A stretch of 64,000 nt of DNA. Origin: Rhodospirillum sp. (GTDB lineage Bacteria; Pseudomonadota; Alphaproteobacteria; Dongiales; Dongiaceae). A model generated the notes under the pieces. It had not been told where the DNA came from. It saw nothing but the letters and a program-made list of their open reading frames with translations, and made no database searches. The position numbers and the translations under genes were made by a program. The DNA lies in NCBI GenBank assembly GCA_013822765.1, contig PNKY01000002.1, positions 186,001 to 250,000 on the forward strand, in the 5' to 3' direction. Positions 56,601 to 63,169 of this stretch are shown piece by piece. Every line of letters starts with the position of its first letter. The stretch's first letter is position 1.

Positions 56601-57529
56601 GCGAGGCCGAGCTGGCCGGCGAGCGCTGGCTTATGGTCAGCCACCACCCGACTGGCAGCGGCGGCTATGTCAGCATCCGCGCCGACATCACGGCCCAGAA
56701 GCAGCGCGAGACCGAGCTGCAGGAGGCCAAGGACGATCTCGAAGCGCGCTCCGGCGAACTCATGGTGCTGGCCAAGGAGCTGCAGGAGGCGCGCCGGATC
56801 GCAGACATGGCCAACCTCAGCAAGTCGCAGTTCCTCGCCAACATGGCGCACGAACTGCGCACGCCGCTCAACGCCATCAACGGCTTCTCGGAAATCATCC
56901 TCAACGGGGCATTTGGACAGCTGCAGCCGCCCAAGTACCGCGAGTATATCGAGTTCATCAGCCAGGGCGGCGCGCATCTGCTGTCGCTGATCAACGACAT
57001 CCTCGATCTCTCGAAGATCGAGGCCGGCAAGATGGAACTGCACATCGAGGCGGTGCCGACCGACCAGGTGGTCTATCAGGCGGCCGAATCCGTCCGCAAG
57101 ATGGCCACCGACCGCAGCGTGGAGCTGCGCGCCGACGTCGCCAACGATTGCCCGATCCTGCATGCCGACCCGCGCGCGGTGCGCCAGATTTTGCTCAACC
57201 TGCTGTCCAATGCCGTCAAGTTCACGCCGGCGGAGGGCTCGGTCACCATCGGCGTCGCGCGCAATGGCGGCGACGGCATCCACATCTCGATCGTCGACAC
57301 CGGCATCGGCATGACGGAAACGGAAGCGGCCAAGGCGTTCGAGCTCTACGGCCAGGTCGAGTCCGATCTCACCAAGAAGACCAAGGGCACCGGCCTCGGC
57401 CTGCCGCTGGTCAAGTCGCTGGCCGAGCTGCATGGCGGCTCGCTGTCGCTGGTCAGCGAAAAGGGCAAGGGCACGACCGTCACGGTCTTCCTGCCCTGGC
57501 ACTCCGATCTGCCGATCGGATTGAACTAG
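53654..57529 (+). CDS. Giant membrane sensor histidine kinase, paralogue of preceding gene (MASE1-CHASE-PAS3-HisKA-HATPase)
   Basis: 1291 residues, collinear with the upstream kinase throughout. It has MASE1 (VSPVWPASGLAVAMIRLFGLRMWP), CHASE (about 340-530; YTNALRAGASMFQASE, ERYPGVRGLGVVVPV), a helix near 610, PAS repeats at about 656, 781 and 905, H1066 in MAHELRTPLNAINGF, and ATPase boxes NLLSNAVKFT, DTGIGM, GTGLGLPLVK. Compared with its neighbour it lacks two PAS units, the PAS_3-type one and one of the near-identical repeats. Tandem duplication with later PAS loss or gain is the likely history. ATG 53654 is preferred; the frame is open to 53567. Its stop overlaps the stop of convergent dctM. 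Confidence 0.88.
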   Translation: MGKNLSLLRERVRFDSWSLPYWLAVGLGALAYYALAKLGMQFFSRELGVSPVWPASGLAVAMIRLFGLRMWPAIFIGALGASIFGQSQIVAVISATGSTLEGVVGGLIINRLVSRHSDSFIMARVLGVVLAALWAALIGTTLGVSATFIFGGLTVEGLGGAWFTWWVGDALGILIVAPALFALRGRYASNLGLRVSAQRIAVLALTIGAVLLASRVGSNLAVAIFLAFPIVILAGHWFGLRGAAWSVVAIAIPLTIITAAGVGPFVEATRHDGLLDMQAFLAVLAVASLLFADLKSFNLRLPVATLMVGVAVAAGAFVFERRELNHLDDVRFDQLIQTASDRVRERMVVYTNALRAGASMFQASERVTRNEWRQFATSMGLMERYPGVRGLGVVVPVAPQRLEEFLVWERFDGAPNLQLKTYPEVATTRGLSDDHFIVLYLEPEQRNAAVIGIDLSSEPARRAAAVRARDTGHPAITTQIPLFQEPLGRPGFLYFLPVYSGIEPPATIEERRARLRGWIFAPFVTAEFFRSALGELSGQVHAEIFAGTASDANRFLLSTVSGGSYHALESGWRKTTTLSLVDQPFTLRWHTGPNFVMESRRNPVLISCTIVVLAMLLAALIANLQSLRQRATGIAEQMTKALAASNERLHAAINVMEDGFALFDPEDRIVLFNDGFLDEGTRKVIGNNVTGRKFEEVVRAFAYCGGIGRTEPNFDAEAWIARRMELHRNPPASPLEVQWSGGRWMRISERRTSDGGYVGIWSDVTEIKLAEQRLKTAIDAMDSGFALFDPDDVLLIHNKGFIDDNVARNFGGDARGRTFEEIIRAFATNSVTLAGSDPVDEAWIQRRLQRHRNPPAEPLEQQMSDGTWIRVSERRTADGGYLGTWTDITELKRVETQLRDAIESINEGFALFDADLRCVVANSRLRDLYPVSGHLAAPGARLEDMLRHGAENGEYPGVDGPEAVDAFVRLWMSCFASGQAFVGEAELAGERWLMVSHHPTGSGGYVSIRADITAQKQRETELQEAKDDLEARSGELMVLAKELQEARRIADMANLSKSQFLANMAHELRTPLNAINGFSEIILNGAFGQLQPPKYREYIEFISQGGAHLLSLINDILDLSKIEAGKMELHIEAVPTDQVVYQAAESVRKMATDRSVELRADVANDCPILHADPRAVRQILLNLLSNAVKFTPAEGSVTIGVARNGGDGIHISIVDTGIGMTETEAAKAFELYGQVESDLTKKTKGTGLGLPLVKSLAELHGGSLSLVSEKGKGTTVTVFLPWHSDLPIGLN

Positions 57530-58812
57530 TCGCCCAGGAAAAATTCCGGCAGCGCCAGCGAGAATTCCGGCACGTAGGTCACCAGCATCAATGCCGCCAG
57601 CAACGCGCCATAGAAGGGCAGGATGGTGCGCATCACATGCTCGACCGAGACGCCGCCGATGGCGCAGCCGACGAACTGCGTGGTGCCGACCGGCGGGGTG
57701 TTCAGCCCCAGCGCGCAGTTGATCAGCATCAGCATGCCGAACTGCACCGGCCCCATGCCGAACTGCATGCAGATCGGCAGGAAGATCGGCGTGCAGATCA
57801 GGATGGTCGCCGCCATGTCCAGGAACGTGCCGAGCAGGAACAGGATGAGGTTGACCAGGAAGAAGATGATGACGGGCGAGCTCGAGATGCTGCTGAGCGC
57901 GTCGGCCGTCAGCTGCGCCACGCCGTAGAGGCTGATCAGGTAGCCGAAGGTGTTGGAGATGCCGATCAGCAGCAGCACGATGCCGGTGGTCTTCACCGCC
58001 CTGGCGGCCGCCTTCATCAGATGCTCGAACCGCAGGCTGCGATAGAGGAAGGCGGAGATCAGCAGCGCATAGATCACCGCAATCGCCGCCGACTCCGTGG
58101 CCGTGAACGCGCCGGACAGGATGCCGACGATGATGATGACGACGACGAACAGCCCCGGAACGGCGGCGGCCAACGAGCGCACGACCGGCCACCAGCCCGG
58201 AAAGAGGCCGGCGGGATAGCCGCGCTTGATGGCAACCAGGTAGGCCGCGACCAGCATGCAGGCGGTGAGGAGCGCCGCCGGCAGCAATCCCGCGAGGATC
58301 AGCGCGGCGATCGAGACCTTTCCGCCGGCCGCCAGCGAATAGATGATCATGTTGTGGCTGGTCGGCATCAGTGCGCCGACCAGCGACGCGTGGGTCGTCA
58401 CATTGACCGCGTAGTCGGCGTCGTAGCCTTCCTTTTTCATCATCGGGATCATCACGGATCCCATCGCCGACACGTCCGCGACGGGCGAGCCGGAGACGCC
58501 GCCGAACAAGGTGCAGGCCACCACGTTCGACATGCCGAGTCCGCCGCGGATGTGGCCGACCAGGTTGCGCGCGAAGGTGACGATACGGTCGGCGACACCG
58601 CCATAAAGCATCAGCTCGCCGGCGAAGATGAAGAACGGGATGGCGAGGAACGAGAAGATGTTCATGCCAGCCGTCATGCGCTGGAACACCACCGCCAGCG
58701 GCAGGCCCTCGTAGAGGATGGTGGCGACGGCGGAGAGGCCGATTGCGAAAGCGACCGGAACGCCGATCAGCAGCAACAGGATGAAACAGAAGCAGAGGAT
58801 GATCAGTGCCAA
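57526..58812 (-). CDS. dctM: TRAP transporter large permease subunit DctM
   Basis: 428-residue inner-membrane protein with about 12 helices; it is the ion-coupled translocator of a TRAP uptake system. Family features include GVPVAFAIGLSA near the N-terminus, AIPFFIFAGELM, GGVSGSPVADVSAMGSVMIP, and NLILFLLGTFLDMAATILI with LNTPPVGTTQF in the second half. It begins with TTG at 58812 inside the end of dctQ (10-base overlap), because the next ATG would remove the first helix. With DctP and DctQ it probably imports a uronate or aldarate, given the divergent catabolic genes. Confidence 0.92.
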   Translation of the reverse strand: MALIILCFCFILLLLIGVPVAFAIGLSAVATILYEGLPLAVVFQRMTAGMNIFSFLAIPFFIFAGELMLYGGVADRIVTFARNLVGHIRGGLGMSNVVACTLFGGVSGSPVADVSAMGSVMIPMMKKEGYDADYAVNVTTHASLVGALMPTSHNMIIYSLAAGGKVSIAALILAGLLPAALLTACMLVAAYLVAIKRGYPAGLFPGWWPVVRSLAAAVPGLFVVVIIIVGILSGAFTATESAAIAVIYALLISAFLYRSLRFEHLMKAAARAVKTTGIVLLLIGISNTFGYLISLYGVAQLTADALSSISSSPVIIFFLVNLILFLLGTFLDMAATILICTPIFLPICMQFGMGPVQFGMLMLINCALGLNTPPVGTTQFVGCAIGGVSVEHVMRTILPFYGALLAALMLVTYVPEFSLALPEFFLGD

Positions 58813-59321
58813 GCGGGGACGACCTTCTTGCCTTCGATCAGGGCGAGGATGTGCTCAATGGAGAACAGGACGATGAGCGCGCCGGCGATCACCAGCGGGA
58901 TGTGGTTGACTCCTTCCGGCAGGCCCAGGATCGGGATCTTGTACGGCATCACCGAAGCCGCCAGCACGCCGCCGTGCCAGGCCATCAGGAATCCGAACAG
59001 GCCGACCAGCACGTGGATGACATACTCGAACCAGATGCGATGGCGCTCCGCCACCGCGTAGGCGAGGACCGACTCTAGCCCGATATGGCCGGCGTCGCGC
59101 ACGCCGACCGCGGCGCCGAACATAGTGACATAGAGCACCAGCACCAGCGCCAGGCTTTCCGCCCAGGTCGGCGTGTCGTTGAGGACATAGCGCCCGAACA
59201 CCTGCCAGGCTACCACCGCGACGATCAGCAGCAGTCCTGCGACGGCGGCGAACATGCAGAGGCGCGCGATCCAGGCGTTGATGGGGGTCAGGAGGCGAAG
59301 CAGCAAGCAACCCTCTCGCAA
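58803..59321 (-). CDS. dctQ: TRAP transporter small permease subunit DctQ
   Basis: 172-residue membrane protein with four helices. It shows the family WQVFGRYVLNDTPTWAESLALVLVLYVTMFGAAVGVRDAGHIGLE segment (seen at residues 39-84). DctQ docks with DctM and assists the binding protein. There is no ATG near the N-terminus: TTG 59321 is chosen because AAGGGG lies six to seven bases upstream. That ribosome site forms the 3' arm of a 12-bp hairpin, so translation may be controlled. Confidence 0.88.
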   Translation of the reverse strand: MREGCLLLRLLTPINAWIARLCMFAAVAGLLLIVAVVAWQVFGRYVLNDTPTWAESLALVLVLYVTMFGAAVGVRDAGHIGLESVLAYAVAERHRIWFEYVIHVLVGLFGFLMAWHGGVLAASVMPYKIPILGLPEGVNHIPLVIAGALIVLFSIEHILALIEGKKVVPAWH

Positions 59322-59356
59322 GAAAATCCCCTTCCCCTTGAACGGGGGAAGGGGAT
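59321..59356 (-). terminator. Intercistronic hairpin between dctP and dctQ (attenuator / ribosome-site sequestering)
   Basis: On the minus strand a 12-bp perfect stem (59345-59356 with 59326-59337, loop 7) is followed by TTTTC. The 3' arm contains the AAGGGG that serves as ribosome site for dctQ. It can act as a partial terminator, an RNA stabiliser for dctP, or a translational brake on dctQM. Confidence 0.7.
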
Positions 59357-59373
59357 CGGACTCATCTAGCAGC

Positions 59374-60348
59374 TTACTCGGTCGCCTGCACCTGCTTGAT
59401 CAGGTCCTGCAGCTTCGGGTCGGCGGCGAACTTGTCGTACACCGGCTTGGCGGCATCGACGAAGCCTTGGCGGTCGATGTCGCTGATGATGGTGGCCCCG
59501 CCGGCTTCGACCGTGGCGCGGGCCTTTGCTTCGCGCGCGTCCCACTGCTCGCGCATATAGGGCACCGATTCCTTGGCGGCGGCGCGGATCACGTCCTGTT
59601 CTTCCTTGCCGAGGGTGTCCCACACCACCTTGGAGAACACCAGCAGCTCCGGCGACATCGAGTGCTCGGTCAGGCTGTAGTTCTTCGCCACCTCGTAGTG
59701 GCGCGAGGATTCGTAGGACGGCCAGTTGTTCTCCGCGCCGTCGACCACGCCGGTCTTCAGCGCGGTGTAGACCTCGGCATAGGGCAGCGGCGTCGGATTG
59801 CCGCCCATCGACTGGATCAGCGTCACCCACATGTCGGACTGCTGCACGCGCAGCTTCATGCCCTTCACGTCGGCGACCGACTTGATCGGTTTGCTGGTGG
59901 TGTAGAAAGAGCGCGAACCGCTGTCATAGAAGGCAAGGCCGATGAAGCCCTGCGATTCCAGCGCCGCCAGGATCTGCTCGCCCACCGGGCCGTCCAGGCA
60001 CTTGCGCATATGCTCCTTCGACTTGAACAGGAACGGCAGCGCCGGAACGATCGTCTCCGGCACGATGTTGTTAAAGGCGGCGACGTTGACGCGCACCATG
60101 TCGAGCGCGCCCAGCTTCACTTGCTCGACCGTGTCCTTCTCCGAGCCCAGCGCACTGTTGCCGAACACCTTGATGGTGTATTTGCCGCCGGTCTTCTCGG
60201 AGATGATGTCGCTCATCTTCTTGACCGCCATCACGGTCGGATAATCGTCCGGATGCACGTCGGCGGAGCGGAACTCCTTGGCGAACGCCGGCATGCTCAA
60301 CGTCAGCGCGACCGCCGAAGCGGCCAGAATTCGAGTCAGCTTGGTCAT
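59374..60348 (-). CDS. dctP: TRAP transporter substrate-binding protein DctP
   Basis: 324-residue periplasmic binding protein. A signal peptide (MTKLTRILAASAVALTLSMPAFA) is followed by the DctP fold. The conserved arginine that grips the ligand carboxylate is in KGMKLRVQQS, and GVVDGAENNWPSYESSRHYEVAKNYS is the C-terminal lobe signature. Close relatives bind hexuronates or other sugar acids; the divergent genes support a hexuronate or aldarate. GAGGAG precedes ATG 60348; a frame extending 33 codons upstream would destroy the signal peptide. It is first in the dctPQM operon. Confidence 0.92.
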   Translation of the reverse strand: MTKLTRILAASAVALTLSMPAFAKEFRSADVHPDDYPTVMAVKKMSDIISEKTGGKYTIKVFGNSALGSEKDTVEQVKLGALDMVRVNVAAFNNIVPETIVPALPFLFKSKEHMRKCLDGPVGEQILAALESQGFIGLAFYDSGSRSFYTTSKPIKSVADVKGMKLRVQQSDMWVTLIQSMGGNPTPLPYAEVYTALKTGVVDGAENNWPSYESSRHYEVAKNYSLTEHSMSPELLVFSKVVWDTLGKEEQDVIRAAAKESVPYMREQWDAREAKARATVEAGGATIISDIDRQGFVDAAKPVYDKFAADPKLQDLIKQVQATE

Positions 60349-60429
60349 TGGGGTCTCCTCCTTATCGGCGGTGATTGCGTTGATCACCGCTCGTCCCTGG
60401 ATGCCGATCGCGAGCCTTGTAAGCCCATC

Positions 60430-60516
60430 TTGTCTGTCATCATACAACTGGATTGACGATCGATCAATATCGCTGTGTTGCTCAATGAAATAGGCGATCA
60501 GTTGTCATACATCTAG
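60430..60516. promoter_or_regulatory. Two inverted operator-like sites between dctP and the FadR-family regulator
   Basis: GTCATCATACAACTG (60436-60450) and CAGTTGTCATACATC (60499-60513) share CAACTG/CAGTTG in inverted orientation and a TCATAC core, 48 bases apart. They lie in the divergent promoter region. GntR/FadR-family uronate regulators often bind TTGTCATACAA-like sites, so repression by the adjacent regulator is inferred. Confidence 0.5.
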
Positions 60517-60560
60517 TTTGATGCTATGGAAAGGCGACGCATCCAGGGAAGGGAGCCGCC

Positions 60561-61283
60561 GTGTCGGCCTTGCGGCAACGAGAGACGCTGACCTCGCAGC
60601 TGGTCAAGGCGCTGACCGACCGCATCCGCGCGGGCGAGCTGAAGCCCGGCGACCGCCTGCCGACCGAGCAGGAGCTGAACGAGGAATTCAAGGTCAGCCG
60701 CACCGTGGTGCGCGAGGCGATCTCGAGCCTCAGGGCCGCCGGCCTGGTCTCGACCCAGCAGGGCGTCGGCGCCTTCGTGCTGCAGGCCGAATCCGCGCCA
60801 CCCTTCCGCATCGACAACGTCGATCTCAGTCTGCTCAAGGATGTGATCGCGGTGCTGGAGCTGCGCATCGGGATCGAATCCGATGCGGCGGCTCTCGCCG
60901 CGCAGCGCCGCAGCGAAACGCACCTCGCGGCGATGCGCGACGCGCTGGACCGAATGACTGCGGCGATCGACGCCTCCGACGACGCGGTGGCGCCGGACTT
61001 CGATTTCCACCGCACCATTGCCGAGGCCACTGGCAACCGGCACTTCACGCATCTCTTCAGCTATCTGGGGTCGCTGCTGATTCCGCGCGCGCGGGTGCAG
61101 ACCTTCCGCTATTTCGCCGCGGACCGGCAGGAGTATCTGCGCCGCGTCAACCGCGAGCACGAGGACATCTACCAGGCGATCAAGCGCCAGGATCAGGAGG
61201 CGGCGCGTTCCGCCATGCGGCTGCATTTGAGTAATTCACGGGAACGCCTGCGGCTCGCAATGACGGACGGCGACAGCGCCTAA
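60561..61283 (+). CDS. FadR/GntR-family transcriptional regulator of uronate/aldarate genes
   Basis: 240-residue regulator with an N-terminal winged helix (LKPGDRLPTEQELNEEFKVSRTVVREAISSLRAAGLV, about residues 27-63). A C-terminal all-helical FCD domain follows, with metal/ligand residues in DFDFHRTIAEATGN and a later REHEDIYQAI helix. FadR-type regulators next to TRAP and dehydratase genes usually repress them until the sugar acid binds. The start is GTG 60561 with GGGAAGGGAG upstream. It is the first gene of the rightward operon; 12 bases separate it from kdgD. Confidence 0.9.
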   Translation: MSALRQRETLTSQLVKALTDRIRAGELKPGDRLPTEQELNEEFKVSRTVVREAISSLRAAGLVSTQQGVGAFVLQAESAPPFRIDNVDLSLLKDVIAVLELRIGIESDAAALAAQRRSETHLAAMRDALDRMTAAIDASDDAVAPDFDFHRTIAEATGNRHFTHLFSYLGSLLIPRARVQTFRYFAADRQEYLRRVNREHEDIYQAIKRQDQEAARSAMRLHLSNSRERLRLAMTDGDSA

Positions 61284-61295
61284 CAAGGAAGCGCA

Positions 61296-62207
61296 ATGGA
61301 TCCGAATGAACTGAAAACCGTGCTCGGCGACGGGCTCTTGTCTTTCCCCGTCACCGATTTCGACGCCGCCGGCGATTTCAACCCAGCCAGCTATCGCAAG
61401 CGCCTGGAATGGCTGATGCCGTACGGCGCCACCGCTTTGTTCGCGGCCGGCGGCACCGGCGAGTTCTTTTCGCTCGCAGCCAGTGAATATTCCTCGGTCA
61501 TTGGAGCCGCGGTCGAGACCTGCAAGGGCAAAGTGCCGATCATCGCCGGCACCGGCTGCGGCACGCGCCAGGCCATTGCCTTCGCGCAGGAAGCGGAGCG
61601 CCTCGGCGCCGCCGGCCTGCTGGTGCTGCCGCACTATCTGGTCGAAGCGGATCAGGAGGGCATCTCGCGCCACGTCGCCGCGATCTGCAAGTCGGTGAAG
61701 ATCGGCGTCATCGTCTATAACCGCAACGTCTGCCGGCTAGGCCCCGACGTGCTGGAAAAGTTGGCGGCGCAATGCCCGAATCTGATCGGTTTCAAGGACG
61801 GCATCGGCGATCTTGAGCTGATGGTGGCGGTGCGCCGCCGCATGGGCGACCGCTTCGCCTATCTCGGTGGCCTGCCGACGGCGGAATTCTTCGCAGCCCC
61901 CTACAAGGCGATGGGTGTTCCGGTCTATTCTTCGGCAGTATTCAACTTCATTCCGAAGACCGCCATGCAGTTTTACCGCGCCATCGCCACCGATGATTCC
62001 GCCACCGCCAACCGGCTGCTCGACGAATTCTTCATGCCCTATTCGGCGATCCGCAACCGCCGCGCCGGCTATGCCGTCAGCATCGTGAAAGCCGGCGTCG
62101 ACCTGGTCGGCCGCTCGGCCGGTCCCGTCCGCACCCCGCTGATGGACTGCACGGCGGAGGAACGGGCCGCGCTCAAGGCGCTGATCGAGAAGCTCGGCCC
62201 GCAGTAA
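61296..62207 (+). CDS. kdgD: 5-dehydro-4-deoxyglucarate dehydratase
   Basis: 303-residue DapA-family (beta/alpha)8 enzyme. It converts 5-dehydro-4-deoxy-glucarate to 2-oxoglutarate semialdehyde with loss of water and CO2, in the oxidative uronate pathway. Schiff-base K167 is in IGFKDGIGD, the catalytic Tyr141 is in VYNRN, and the GGTGEFFSL loop binds the keto acid carboxylate. Y-x-R-N and the SSAVFNFIP segment distinguish KdgD from DHDPS. AAGGAAG precedes ATG 61296. The product needs a semialdehyde dehydrogenase, which is not in the window. Confidence 0.93.
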   Translation: MDPNELKTVLGDGLLSFPVTDFDAAGDFNPASYRKRLEWLMPYGATALFAAGGTGEFFSLAASEYSSVIGAAVETCKGKVPIIAGTGCGTRQAIAFAQEAERLGAAGLLVLPHYLVEADQEGISRHVAAICKSVKIGVIVYNRNVCRLGPDVLEKLAAQCPNLIGFKDGIGDLELMVAVRRRMGDRFAYLGGLPTAEFFAAPYKAMGVPVYSSAVFNFIPKTAMQFYRAIATDDSATANRLLDEFFMPYSAIRNRRAGYAVSIVKAGVDLVGRSAGPVRTPLMDCTAEERAALKALIEKLGPQ

Positions 62208-62217
62208 CGGAGGAGGC

Positions 62218-63039
62218 ATGCAACGCGTCCTGCTCACGGGAGCGAGCGGCGGGGTCGGTGCCCGTTTGCGCAACCTGCTGCCCGCGCATTACGCGCAGCT
62301 CCGCCTCAGCGATCTGAAAGCACCGCAGGATCTGCGCGCCGAGGAGGAATTCGTCGCCGCCGACCTCGCCGACATGGTCCAGGTCGAGCATGCGCTGGAC
62401 GGCATCGACGGCATCGTGCACATGGGCGCTTATTCCGTGGAAGGCCCGTGGGACACCGTCCTGCAATCCAACATCGTGGGTACCTACAATCTGTTCGAAG
62501 CGGCGCGCCGCAAGGGCGTGAAGCGCGTAGTGTTCGCCTCCAGCAACCATGTCGTCGGCTTCTATCCGCGTGACCAGCGCATCGGCGTCGACGTCACCGC
62601 GCTGCCCGACACGCGCTACGGTGTCAGCAAGGCGTTCGGGGAATCGCTCGGCGCCTTCTATGCCTACAAGTTCGGCCTCGAAGTGCTGTGCCTGCGCATC
62701 GGCAATGTCAGCGATCAGCCGACCAACCTGCGCCTGGCCTCGATCTGGCTGAAACCGGAAGACTTGGTGCAGTTGATCCGCATCGGGCTCGAGCATCCCG
62801 ACATCCACTACGAGATCTTCTACGGTGTCTCCGCCAACACCCGCGGCTGGTGGGACAACAGCGTCGCCTGCCGCTACGGCTACAAGCCGAGCGGTGATTC
62901 CGAGACGCTGCTGCAAGGCGCCCGTGAAGGCCAAACCAAGCTGCAGCCCGACCCCATCGGCGACTACTACCAGGGCGGCCATTTCGCCTCGCAGGAGTTC
63001 GACGGCGGGCTGGAGCGGGTGCCGGAGAAGAAGCGATGA
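62218..63039 (+). CDS. udh: Uronate dehydrogenase
   Basis: 273-residue short-chain (extended-type) NAD-dependent enzyme. It oxidises D-galacturonate or D-glucuronate at C1 to the aldaro-lactone. The nucleotide loop is TGASGGVG (7-14). The catalytic triad is in FASSNHVVGFY and YGVSK (Y134, K138). GVSANTRGWWDN closes the substrate site and is typical of Agrobacterium-type Udh. The start codon is 10 bases after the kdgD stop, with GGAGG just before it. Without quaternary or kinetic data a generic NAD-epimerase label remains possible, but the operon supports Udh. Confidence 0.9.
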   Translation: MQRVLLTGASGGVGARLRNLLPAHYAQLRLSDLKAPQDLRAEEEFVAADLADMVQVEHALDGIDGIVHMGAYSVEGPWDTVLQSNIVGTYNLFEAARRKGVKRVVFASSNHVVGFYPRDQRIGVDVTALPDTRYGVSKAFGESLGAFYAYKFGLEVLCLRIGNVSDQPTNLRLASIWLKPEDLVQLIRIGLEHPDIHYEIFYGVSANTRGWWDNSVACRYGYKPSGDSETLLQGAREGQTKLQPDPIGDYYQGGHFASQEFDGGLERVPEKKR

Positions 63040-63057
63040 TGCGTCGCACCGTCCCCA

Positions 63058-63145
63058 ATCGTCACCCCGGCCTTGAGCCGGGGTCCACTCATCCGCCGCA
63101 CGTGCGACTGCGGAACGGATCCCGGCTCACGGCCGGGATGACGGG
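63058..63145. repeat. REP-like double-hairpin palindrome
   Basis: Two hairpins, ACCCCGGC/GCCGGGGT (63064-63084) and ATCCCGGC/GCCGGGAT (63119-63139), lie within a larger GTCACCCCGG...CCGGGATGAC inverted layout. It separates udh from the enolase-superfamily gene and may lower or stabilise downstream transcript. It differs in sequence from elements R1-R3. Confidence 0.6.
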
Positions 63146-63169
63146 CGAGGGGAGGGGACGGCGAGGCTC

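Noticed and set aside
56033..58192. 719-codon minus frame across the second kinase and dctM
   Set aside because: It is out of frame with dctM and antisense to the kinase; both real genes have full motif support.
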